Assembly: GCA_964035795.1 (NCBI GenBank)
Contig: OZ038320.1
Span: 20,850,589-20,914,588 of the forward strand
Direction of reading: 5' to 3'
Origin: Pterobdella sp. o SKG-2022
Lineage: Eukaryota; Annelida; Clitellata; Hirudinida; Piscicolidae
Length of the DNA stretch: 64,000 bases
Numbering within the stretch: position 1 is the first letter of the stretch; the number at the start of each line of letters is the position of its first letter. Under the pieces are notes generated by a model. It had not been told where the DNA came from and ran no database searches. It was given only the letters and a program-made list of their open reading frames with translations. A program made the position numbers and the translations under genes. Of the stretch, positions 37,201-47,688 are shown piece by piece.

Positions 37201-38574
37201 GTGAGTATTTCTAAGTATTGTTTATAAATTTAATTTATCTAAAGCATCCTTTCATAAACAAGTATAGAAAAAATGAACAATTTCATTAACTAATTCATTG
37301 TGCGACACGTATATCAGTCTTTAGACTAAGAAAGCAAGTTTTTGATAAAATTTCTATACAAAATTGAATTGATTTTTCATGAGAAATTTTTGCTAAAATT
37401 AAAAATTTATTAGACACTTATGCGTTTTTTTATCGCAAGGAACCAGTTGGCTTATAAAACTTGATTGAAAATTAAAATTGAGTTTTGAAGCATGCATAAA
37501 CAACCAAGTTTCTCATAAAAAGCAATTTGAAATCGTTTTATTTCACTTAATTTCCGACTCAAGTTTCTATCTTCTTCTTAAACACATCATTTTGAGCTTT
37601 CGATTTTCTATCATGTCTCTTAAGAATTGACTTCCGATTTTTTGTTCAAAAGCCTAACATATAGTTTAAAAGCTTTTTAATTGATTTTCTAATTTCTAAA
37701 AAGTTTAAAGCTTAATAAGAGTTCATTTAATTTTTATCTGTCTTTTATATTGAAATTTATATGGCAAAAGGACTGAAGTTTAATTAATTTTTTCATGTGA
37801 AATTCACATTGTTTTGAAAAACTATTTATGTAAGTGTATAATAGAAACAAGCTGGAAATATTTTTTTTCGAGTGAATCTAGATTTTACAGCGGTGGTATG
37901 TACTTGGCTTGTTCATATTGAATATAGTGCTGCTTGAAAGTCTCACACAAAACTTTCAGAATAACTTTTGAGCATCAATGTACATTTTAGAAAATTATAT
38001 CCTCAGATGAAGTAGAATAGCTTGAAAGACGCAATTGTAAAAAACACAAAAAAATTTGTTTTCTTTAAAAAAAACTTTTCCGGAGTTTTTTATAGGATTA
38101 CCTTACATTATCACTTGATAATGTAAAGTAATCTTACTTTTTACAAGTTTTGCTTCAAGAAAAAAAGTTTTTTGTTTCTTACAATTATACCTTAAAAAGC
38201 TTGTAGAAAAATACTCAACTGGACAAGCTTCAACACTAAAATTAAGAATATATTCCAAATTATTGGATCTTTATCTTTTCAATCAGTAAATTATTTGCTC
38301 AATACAAATGGCCTGCCTTTTATTCACCAAACAAAATAAATTAATAACATTTTCTTTTTGCTGGAACTTGTTATCCCACAAAATGGGCTCAAATTCTATT
38401 TCTGTAAGCTCCAAAAGATTATATAAAAAAACAAAGCAGTTGTCAGAGAATAAGAAGATTTAAGTGCTGGTGGGTGGTGGGTGAAATTAGGGCAATAGAA
38501 AAATTGCAAAAAATTAGAACTTTTTTGCATCTCATTTAATCTTTTTAAAACCTTTCTTTTATCAAATTATGAAG
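37201..38574 (+). other. Downstream of the Ig exons; expected membrane exon not found
   Basis: A phase-1 acceptor with a strong tract at 37890 (GATTTTACAG) would give a short terminal exon reading TVVCTWLVHIEYSAA and a stop. That would make a secreted protein, but support is thin. An 18-bp hairpin lies at 38096-38133. Confidence 0.3.
38096..38133. repeat. 18-bp inverted repeat with 2-base loop
   Basis: Arm 38096-38113 (GATTACCTTACATTATCA) is followed by CT and then TGATAATGTAAAGTAATC, complementary at 17 of 18 positions. It lies in AT-rich DNA, downstream of the last firm Ig exon. Confidence 0.9.
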
Positions 38575-38670
38575 ACCCGTGAAAAAACTGAGCAAAAAGA
38601 GTGTTTTCGACGATTTAAACGTTGGATCCAAACGTCATCGAGAGTGATCGAAAAATTTTCGAATCTGGCT
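38575..38670 (+). CDS. Candidate exon, possible cytoplasmic tail of the Ig gene
   Basis: A pyrimidine-rich tract and ATGAAG acceptor precede a 96-base open stretch ending CTGGCT|GTAGTT, phase 0 at both ends. It reads TREKTEQKECFRRFKRWIQT and then SSRVIEKFSNLA, basic and hydrophilic as expected just inside a membrane. GC is above the surroundings. It is compatible in phase with the candidate at 39749. The link to the Ig gene is only positional, because an exon converting phase 1 to phase 0, with the membrane segment, is missing. Confidence 0.3.
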
Positions 38671-39748
38671 GTAGTTCTTTTGACGTTCAATAATTTCATA
38701 AATAAATTTGATCTATTCTTTTACGTTTTTTAGAGGTTTCCATGGGTAAGATAGAAGATAAATTATAATTCTGAAGCTATTTTAAAGCTAGTTGAGCAGA
38801 ACTGTATTTTTAAAAACATACATTCTCCTGGAAATCTCAATCTTCGAAAAAATAGGGAAACTCATATGTTTCTGACTCAGATAGCGACTCTAGCAGTTGT
38901 TCAAATATCAGTTCAATGTGATATCATTTGGAATAACCCTTTATATATTTCAACATATATAAGAAGTTTAAATATTTTTTAGAAAAAATGTTTACTTAAT
39001 TTATGAAAAATTGTCATGAAAAATTATAACTTTCATTTTTTTATACGCACCCCAAAGATAACTTTCATTATAGAAAAGTTAAATCTATAACAGATTTGGG
39101 AAAAAAACATTTTTATATAAATTTCATGAATTAATTTGAAAAAAAAATTTTTTAAATAATGATACCATAGGTAGTGCTATATATTTTTTTCAACCTACTT
39201 TAGTTTTGCGCTCCGCTTGCTTTAATCTGTATAACATAATATAAAACTGATTAGCTAAAAAATTTGACTTTCAACTTTTTGATTGAAGAAGATTGTTTAA
39301 TATGACTAATTCTATAATATTCATTGTAAAATGAAAAATGACATTTAAATAGAGTTGAATTAAAATTTTATAATACATGGAAAATATTAAATGTTCTCAC
39401 AGATAATGATAAATATTATACCTATGGGATATTGTGTATATCAATTTTGAATATTAAAAGCATCAAAAAAATAAGAAAAATACGTATATTATTTAAAATT
39501 TTTAGATAAAAGTAAACTTATGTAAAATTATAGCTTTTCTTTGAATACAGGCTTTTGTAATTCTCTGAATTCAAAGTTTTATTCACTGTATTACTAATCT
39601 TGAAAAAATAATCGCTCATTTAAAAGTTTCAAACATGAAATGTTCATTCACAAAACATTTTTTTTGAAGTATCATGGCATCAATTTTATGAAAAGTCTAA
39701 TGTGTTAAAATATGAAGAAATTTGGAAACCCGCCGATCAACTTTTTAG

Positions 39749-39844
39749 ATGCAAAAACGCGAGCAAGCTCCACCTAGTGGGTCGTATGTTTCCCACAAGA
39801 AAACAGTTATCTTGCATAAAACTCCATATGAGTTAGAAACATAA
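39749..39844 (+). CDS. Candidate terminal exon, possible end of the Ig gene
   Basis: After the acceptor CAACTTTTTAG the sequence is open for 31 codons, MQKREQAPPSGSYVSHKKTV then ILHKTPYELET and TAA. GC is clearly above the flanks and the hydrophilic product could be the end of a cytoplasmic tail. The preceding in-frame codon is TAG, so the exon must begin at or after 39749. It could also be an independent small exon of another gene. Confidence 0.3.
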   Translation: MQKREQAPPSGSYVSHKKTVILHKTPYELET

Positions 39845-42800
39845 GCTAGAATGAGAAATACTGAAATGAGGCAAAGAAGGATGGTGACAATATTTACATT
39901 AGTGGTATAAAGTTTATAAGATTTGATAATTTGATTGAAACATAGATAAAGATGTGTAAATTTTACATAGCAATATCAGATGTTAAGAGGTCAATTAAAA
40001 TTTTTAGACTAGGATATCAAAGCAGAAAAATAAAGAAGGTGGAAAAATAAAGTTGAAAAAATAACGTGAGCACATTTTTTAAACTATCAGAAATAAATGA
40101 TCTGTATCTTATATTTAAAAAAGGCTCTTTTTTCAAACTTGGTTCCAAAAACTATCATCTGTCATCAATAAATCACACACTACCTCTTTCTTCATTTTTC
40201 TCACATCTTTTTTTATCTTTCGAAAAAAAAACGTTATAATTCATTCATTATAAGTGAGTTAGTTTCGTAATATTTTAAACAGAAAAGTCATTTGACACTA
40301 TTTCATGCAAACTTTTCTAGTGCTGCGTTTCTTTAAACAAGCAGTTTGCTGACCTATGAAAAAAAGTAGCAGTGCCACGGTTTTTTTTCAAAAAAATTTA
40401 TTTTGTAACAAAAATTTAAGCACGCTTTTAGTATTAACCTACGTTTAAATGCCTGTCACATTGAACCAACTTTTCAAACTAGTAGGTCTTCAGCAGAGAA
40501 TAAGGTACTGGAATAACACAAACTTATACCTAAACTATAGTTTCCCAATTTGCAAAGCTGATATTATAAATCATAATTTACAAATAATCATTCATCTTTT
40601 TAACGTTTTTTCCAAAGATTATTATTCAAAAGTTTTGAAAATGCAAACAACGTTTACATTACTTTCAATTGGGCTTATTATTAGGAAAATCACATATACA
40701 TTTTCGTGGAAAAAATCAGTAATTTTTTTTGTATGAATGTCTTATGCTCATAACCCACCTAGACTTAATTTCTTGTCCATGTAGGATGTCTATAACACCA
40801 CAGGCTTTGAGTTAATACGTAATGATACTGCATATAAAAGTATATTTTTACATTAAGATTGTCCATTTTTTATTTTTCATTCATTTGCTTATTTATCTTT
40901 ACTTTTTATTTCGTTGTTTTTTTTGTTTATGTACTTATTTTTTTGCGTGTTTATTCATTTGTTTGGTTTTTTCATTTTGTTTGTTTTTTGTTTTAAAAAA
41001 CTATTTGTTAATTTTTTCAACAAAATGTCATTTTGAAGAGATATTAATTTTGAAACTAAGCTCATGAAAGGTTATAAAATGAACAATGAGTGATAATAAT
41101 GTTGATAAAAAACGAAGCATATTCAAATTTGAAAAATAGAAAAAAATGTTCCCAAAGAATGATGTAGATGTTTTAAATATTAATTGATTAAGCTAACGCA
41201 CGTTTCGAGGTAAAAGGCCTTCAGGTCCAAATCCCAAGATCGTCTCCCATTGGTTGAAAACATATCGGGCTTAAGTCTAAACCCGACATTTGAAAATTCA
41301 TTCTGTTACGAAAAAATTTTTTTTTTCTAAATGTCTTATCACGGCTGTCACTAAATGATTTATAAAGCACATAGTATCGAAACGCTAATATTTGGTGCTT
41401 ATTATGAAAGATTAATTGAGCAAAACTTTTGTACAAAACAAAGGTAATTTTTTTAAGGCAATTATTTTAGGTTTCTAGTATTGTCAAAAAGTTTTGGAAA
41501 CATCAATAAGTAGTGGAAAGATAAAGCATCTTTCAGGACCTGAAGCTTTTATTTTAAATAGTTTTCAGCTAAGTTTTTGCTCTAATTGTTTTAAACTTCG
41601 AAATGGCTTTACCAGCAGTAGATTCCACATTTCTCATTTTAATCATTCGATTCATATAAAAAAAAAAATTTTTTTTTGTTTTTATAAGAAAAATGAAATA
41701 AAAAAATAATGAAATCTCAAATAAATTCATGATTTTTATTCATTTTGAAACATAAGTAAACGTTGTCACAGAGCCCTAACATTTTAGTTTTCTAAATTCA
41801 TTGCTAACTTGTGAGATTAAAATCTTATTTCATATTTTTTTTTTAAATTCATGGCTGAAAACACCAAATCTTCATCTCAAGAGAAGAAAATTTTGAACAG
41901 AATAAAACTTGAAGAAACTTTTAGGTACGTATCTTCATATAGAGGCTTTGAAAAGAGACCTTGAGCAGACATCCTTCTACTGCCATTTAAATTAACATCT
42001 GTTCACTGGCATTTGAACTAACATCTGTTTGCTGGAATACCTAAGCAAGCTTCTTGCTGTGGTTTTCCGAATGACATCTCTCTTTACACAATTATATCCC
42101 TATTTGATGAACAATCAAAACATTAATTTCAACTGTTGTTATTTGTTTTTAATATAAGTCCACTCCTATAAAATTTTATATTGGAAAACAAAAGTTTTAG
42201 TACTTATACCCCAAAAAAAATTGATTTTTTTCTGAAAAAATCTTTTAATGATGCCTTTATCAAATTAATAATTTCACTGAAATATGTGAAAAATATATTT
42301 ACACAACCACACAGTTTACCTTTTGTATTTAGTTTTTTAATACCCGGATTTTCGAAAGCCTACTTTAATACTCGTGTTAATGAGTTCCATTTCAGCCTCT
42401 AATTTATTTCTTTCATTATCATTGTTTATAGCTGATTATTCCATAGTTACGTAAATCCAGGCAATAAGAGCAGTTTTCGAATTATTCTTTTGTATCATAA
42501 ATTTTTATATTATTGAATGAGTTAAAAAGTTCATTTATCTTAGAAGCCTGGAGTCAATCCTTACAGTGCACATACTGCTGAAACATATTTTTTATTAATC
42601 AACTTCATTATTAACTGATGTATTTCTTTATGCCACTGTGAAAGTTTTTTAATAAAATTTTCGCTTCAAAAATGGCTTTTTTGTAAAAGTTATAATTTTG
42701 GCTTTGCGGTACATTTTCCTTAAAGCTTTCAAATTGAAATTTTTATGAAACTGTCCAATAAACTTTCTCAAAAAATCTAATCAAGATGACCTTATAAGAA

Positions 42801-45800
42801 ATGTCATATTATTTAATTTCATAGAACATATAATACAAGAACTATAATGCATTTTGAAGTTGTATGAAAGTCTAGAAGAAGATTAAAGCGTGTGGCTTGA
42901 TTCACTGATGATTGATAGGCCAGTTGATACCAATCTTTCTAGTTCGTATAGCATCAGATACCTCGATAGAATTTTTAAGAAAAAAAAATTCATTGATTGC
43001 GAAATTGAAATGTGTTGATTGAAATCGTCAAGGTTGTTTTTGAACTGGGTCTTTTTAATTGATTCTCAAGTAGCTTTGTTGTAAAAAAAATTTTTCGATT
43101 CAAATTTTGGTTAGTTTTTTGAAAAATGCTCAAAAAATCTTATAAAGTGTGGTTATTTTCGATTACTGAATGGTGAAAAAGCTTTAAACAATTCTGTAAT
43201 TTATGTTATACGGTGTCAGTAAGTTTAACGCAATTGCACACACAACTTTTGGAACGACAAGATAAACTTGGAATATAATAATTTAAGACTACTGATTTTT
43301 TTGAAAATATCAAGACAATTTTTGTATATTTGTGATTCACCCATCCTTGAAAGAAAATAAGTTATAGGCAGTTTGTGAAATATTTTTTCAAAGTAGTGTA
43401 TATTTCTAAATTAAAGTCAAGTTCAAACTTATGACGTGTTAATTTTCATCTGTATAATTACGTGTGGCTGTTGTATCAATACAAAGACCCAAAACCTATA
43501 GCCGTTCTGATAGAACTATGAGAAATTACTTCCAATCTGCAAGAAACATTATTTCAATTTCAAAAAAGCTTTGAAAAATTATTTGATTTGTTCAATTCGA
43601 CAAAGAGGAACTTAATTTAAAAATTGCGACAACTTTTGATGCTCTTTAAGACTTCTGCAATTCTCGAACATAGACTATTATAATTTAAATGATGAGAGAA
43701 ACAAATTTCGAGATTATTGTTTTTTTATAAAATAATTTTTTTTATGCTGAGAAATTTATTTTTTCTAAATTCTTTTCACTTTTGGACTCAAGTATTTAAA
43801 AATTCAAGACACTAATACTGGAACATCAGTGCAAGTTATATAGAAACAAAAGATAATAAATAAAAAGAACGAAATTCATGTTTGAAAATAAAAGATGTCA
43901 AACTATCGGACTCTAACAAAACAAGTTCATATCTAAAAGTTGATGAAAACATTGTTCATCTTCAAGAAAGTGCCTTTATTTGAGGGGTATAAAACATTAT
44001 TGCTATTAAAGATTTCCAACACAATATTCTGGATAATCTTGTTCAATTCAAGTTTCTGAAACTTTGAATGAAATAACTATTTATTAACTGAAAAAATTAA
44101 ATTTCATCAACTCACAATATCCATTTTGAGACTGCCGTAAAAAGAGATAATTATATAAAAATCCTTTTTGGAATAATCTATACAAACTACTACACTTACT
44201 CGAATTGAAGGCTAAATTTTAAAAATTCAATACTGAAAGCATATATTAAAAATAATCGCTAAACAAAAAAAATTATATAACAAAAAGCTGAGTTTAATTT
44301 GTTTCGACAAAGCCACTCGATTAAAACAGTGTATTCTGGGGATGGAAATAATATTAAATTTGAAAAGCGGCATTATTTTAAATAAGCTTTTTCATAATAA
44401 AAAATCATTTTATTCTGAACAACATGTAAAATGAAATTTACAATTTTTATGGAATATTTCTCAATTGACATTGAAGTCAAATAATATAAAGGTTTAAACT
44501 ATTGGAAGCTGATAGAAAGTAGACTGGCAAGATAGCTGCGACATTGCATGCTTCACAGTCTTAGACCTGTCTCCCTCCAAGGCGCCAGTTGCGCTTTGGT
44601 TAATACTTTTTAAAGTTTTACTTTCGAAGATTTGATTTTCTTAATGATAGTTTTCATTACGATAATTTTGTAATTAGTACTCTTTCCAAGAATTTTAACC
44701 TTAAAAAATACTGGGAACTTAGTTAAATTTAAAGTCTTTCGGGCACACTTACAGGATTATCTTAAAAAATATTTCTTGTCACTAGTTTTCACACATAGAA
44801 GTGTAAAACTGATCGTTTTGAAAATTTTTTCTTATTTTGTAAATTTCTTGAGCTCAGAGCGCTTTTAAATGTTACTTTAATGAACTATTTTTGCTTCTAG
44901 CTTGAAATCTTAAAATTTTTTTCATTAAACTTTCAGAAATGAAATTTGCTTAAAACCAAAAAATCACTTAAAACAACGTTATTTTTAAAAAAAATTAATT
45001 TTCCACCAAATACCCAATTGATAGATTTTAATTTTTTATTTGAAGTTGAAAATAAATTTATGTATTTTTGTCCATGATAAAACTGATAAAGTTGAAGTAG
45101 TTTTTGTAGCACTATCATCAAGATTGCGAATACAAATTTTCCTTACTAATTCAGCTGCCACCCTCATCAAAATTTCATCAATGTTTTCATTTCGGAGATG
45201 CATCTTTTCAGCTTTTTTGAATTATAAGACCGTATATATTATCACAAAAAGAACTTATAATAATAGTAAAATGACAATATTATTTTCAAACACTTTTTTT
45301 CCAAATTTACTTATGTTACATGTAGTTCCATTAAGGCCATTTTTTGCAGTTTAGATTATCAAGTAAGTTTTAAAAGATTGGAAGTTTTCAATTAATAAAT
45401 TCAATTTTTCGAATAATTCTTTTGAAGCTTCTGAAACACCAAGTTATTTTCTCTACATGCTGTTCTAAAGGCTCCAGAAAAGCATTTCAATACGAGTTCT
45501 CATGAATATAATCAGTTAAACTTTAATATATATAGCTCAATATAAATTTAGTTATAGGCATGAAAAATTAAAAAGAAAAAAAATAATCTTATTTTAAAAT
45601 CATATTAAAATTTCCAAATAATTAGTTTTTATATATTTAAATCTTCCAATTTTTGTGAAAACTGTTAAATAACTCAATAATTTGAATTATAAAAAAATAA
45701 TAATACTAAAAGTAACGACAGATCAAGTGTAAACAAAGTTGAAAAATTCTCAAAGTAATTAATTATTTATAAATTTTTATTTCATTTATGAATTGGAAAA

Positions 45801-45887
45801 TAAATTCAATTTCCAGCATCATTTTACAACTGCTCAAAAGGTCTCAAAATTGTACGCTTTTATTCATCAAATATATTCACTTTGTTC
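39845..45887. other. AT-rich intergenic region with small repeats
   Basis: No gene is recognised. Contents: a T-rich stretch with TTTG/TTTA-like repetition (about 40858-41015), a GC-raised patch at 41215-41300 that is open on both strands, a 26-bp tandem repeat at 41969-42045, and a GC-rich hairpin at 44577-44599. Other open frames look like chance. Confidence 0.45.
41969..42045. repeat. Degenerate 26-bp tandem repeat, about three copies
   Basis: Units start at 41969, 41995 and 42021, each beginning ACATCY and carrying a CTG(G/C)CATTT-like centre (ACATCCTTCTACTGCCATTT, ACATCTGTTCACTGGCATTT, ACATCTGTTTGCTGGAATAC). The period is exactly 26. The last copy is partial. Confidence 0.75.
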
Positions 45888-45965
45888 TTATATTCTATAT
45901 TGAAAACAAAGCTTTTCAAAACTTCTCGGTTTTACATGCGTTTTTTTAGACATATTTTTCTTTCG
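45888..45965 (-). CDS. Orphan gene exon 5 (terminal)
   Basis: After TTTTTACTAG the frame reads RKKNMSKKTHVKPRSFEKLC and then FQYRI before TAA. Highly basic tail; phase 0 start matches the previous exon. Confidence 0.6.
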   Translation of the reverse strand, partial: RKKNMSKKTHVKPRSFEKLCFQYRI

Positions 45966-46848
45966 CTAGTAAAAATAATTTTAAAATATTTCAATTTCTT
46001 GGAAATTTTCAATTGAATTTTTAATGCATTATGAAACAATAGTTTAAAAAGTAGAAAATTCTTTTTACTGAATGTTACAACGACAAATTCCACAGAACGA
46101 AGCAAGCGCAAGCAGCCGTTGGAAGGGTTTTCAATGCGTGGTAAGCTGTTTTCAGGCTTTACATCTCGATTCAAATCTTCTGGAAATAAGCTGGCATTTT
46201 GTATAAGTTTGCTCCCAGCTGTGTATTTGGTAGTTCGCTGAAAAAAAATTATTTTAAGTATACAATTCAAGATAAAGTACTACGTGAAAAAAATTTTAAA
46301 TCATAATTCAATTAATTTTTACCATAACTTAATCCTTTTAATTTGTTACCGTCTTCAGCATCACTATTTTGTTGTGTAAATTTTTAATACCGTAACTATC
46401 TTTTATTTCCAATGCCATCACTGTTTCAGTCTTATGTTATTCTTCAATTTTTTGTGCTATAAAGCGGTTGAATTTTTTCAATATACGGTTATTGAAATTG
46501 ATGCCTATTTTATTGGCGATAGAATGGCGGTAACAGATGTTATCAAAGTCGCTGTGAAAATAAAATTGATATAAAGTTGAAAAAGTATTGAAAATTCGTA
46601 AAGAAGCTTTTGTTTGAATAGCTGATCCTATTTACTTTTCTATCTATATAAGGCTATAAGAAAATGAGTTATTTACTTTGTAAAATTAATTTTTAAGTTT
46701 CGTAGAGTTGTGTTTGTGGAGCATTTTAGCTTTTTTCATAATCCTTCAGTCAATTTTCTTTCAAGCTTTTTTTTCAAACGATCATAATTTTCCTTATACC
46801 CACTGTATTTCTTGTGAATAAACATTATAAAACTACTCGTTGTAATAG
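45888..46848 (-). CDS. Unrecognised five-exon gene, divergent from the zinc-finger gene
   Basis: Minus-strand exons 46848-46800, 46551-46487, 46420-46350, 46237-46079 and 45965-45888 join without any phase conflict. Splice sites include TTTTTTTTCAG and ATTTTCACAG acceptors and GTATAAG, GTATAT and two GTAACA donors. Using the methionine at 46825-46823, the protein has 132 residues. It starts MFIHKKYSG, runs through DFDNICYRHSIANKIGIN and MALEIKDSYGIKNL to SLFPEDLNRDVKPENSLPRI and NGCLRLLRSVEFVV, and ends EKLCFQYRI. It is basic, with no signal peptide, membrane segment or known motif. The first exon may continue upstream. A polyadenylation signal (AATAAA, minus strand, 45864-45859) lies about 25 bases after the stop. 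I do not recognise the family. Confidence 0.65.
46079..46237 (-). CDS. Orphan gene exon 4 (largest)
   Basis: 53 codons, phase 0 at both ends, with GC far above the flanks. It begins RTTKYTAGSKLIQNASLFPE directly after the run TTTTTTTTCAG and ends RSVEFVV before GTAACA. The opposite strand is also open here, but lacks a matching acceptor. Confidence 0.7.
46350..46420 (-). CDS. Orphan gene exon 3
   Basis: 71 bases after a GAAACAG acceptor. Two bases complete a leucine codon, followed by MALEIKDSYGIKNLHNKIVM and LKT, then the donor GTAACA in phase 0. Confidence 0.65.
46487..46551 (-). CDS. Orphan gene exon 2
   Basis: 65 bases between ATTTTCACAG and GTATAT. Only one frame is open, reading DFDNICYRHSIANKIGINFN. 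One base completes a glycine codon from exon 1, and one base is donated to exon 3. Confidence 0.65.
46800..46848 (-). CDS. Orphan gene exon 1 (start uncertain)
   Basis: Open from a TAA just upstream, containing ATG at 46825-46823 and ending AGTGG|GTATAAG. If the donor were not used the frame would run on as KENYDRLKKKLERKLTEGL to a stop, so an alternative end is possible. Confidence 0.45.
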
Positions 46849-47554
46849 CTTAGAATGTTATAATGCTTAATTTTTATGTTCCAAAAATTTTTTGTATTAA
46901 TGTTAATTGTTTTTTCATATAATATATTTATGAAAGATTTGAAACTAATAGAATTTATCACGAAGCATAACTTTAATTATTTGATTAACCGGGTGATTAT
47001 GTTGAAATGAATATAAAAATTTTTGTGAAAATTGAAGTTATGATTGTATCATAAAATCTCTAAATAAAATATAAAGTTATAAAGATATTTTATAAAAAGA
47101 AATTATGTGTCACGTAAGATGGCGGTTGTCAAATCAAAAACGTGAAAAACAACATGAATTTCTAAATAAAACTTTGTTAAAAACGATTATTCAAGCCACT
47201 TTATAATTTTAAAAGTTGATTGACCAATTCATTATAATTTTCCTAAGTTTTTTAACGACTGTTTGATATTAAAATTTTATTGAAAAAAACTTATTACAGT
47301 CAGAATCCGAGATTTTTGTAATTTATTTCACCTTTTTGCTTGTTTTTTCAATTGTGATAAACTTCAATGAATAGATTAATTATTTATTTTTCGATTCAAA
47401 TTTATTTTTTAATCATTTAGAGTAAAGTTAACTTTTCAATTAAAGTTCAGGCGTTCAAATTGTATTTTGAAACAATAATATTATTATGCTTGTGGTGAAA
47501 TAAAAAAATTTTCTTAATAAAATATTAAAAAATTTTGTTGTATACTTCATTAAA
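46849..47554. promoter_or_regulatory. Shared 5' spacer of divergent genes with YY1-like site
   Basis: The two divergent genes leave about 0.7 kb between their first coding exons, typical of a bidirectional promoter. AAGATGGCGG at 47116-47125 fits the YY1 consensus found at the start of many housekeeping genes, and TCACGT next to it resembles an ATF/USF half-site. ATGTGTCAC|GTAAGA could also be the donor of a non-coding first exon for the zinc-finger gene. The rest is AT-rich. Confidence 0.4.
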
Positions 47555-47688
47555 ATGGAAGTGATTTGGCCTCCAGGGTTTCGGAAAAAAGATATGGATG
47601 ACTCTTTTTTTCAACAAGGAAATATTTTTTGTTTACTAGACTCTAAAAAATATTTTTGTTATTTAGAAAATGAAGATGAAAATAAAAA
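47555..47688 (+). CDS. ZNF511: ZNF511-like exon 1
   Basis: ATG followed by EVIWPPGFRKKDMDDSFFQQ and GNIFCLLDSKKYFCYLEN. The donor is AAAAA|GTTTGT in phase 2; the next exon supplies the last base of a lysine codon. Confidence 0.75.

Noticed and set aside
40858..41015. T-rich stretch with TTTG/TTTA repetition and ORF 40822-41067
   Set aside because: Low-complexity DNA; the phenylalanine/leucine-rich product is an artefact of composition.
46071..46240. Plus-strand open frame reading TTNSTERSKRKQPLEGFSMR
   Set aside because: No usable plus-strand acceptor, while the minus strand has strong splice sites and phase-matched partners on both sides.
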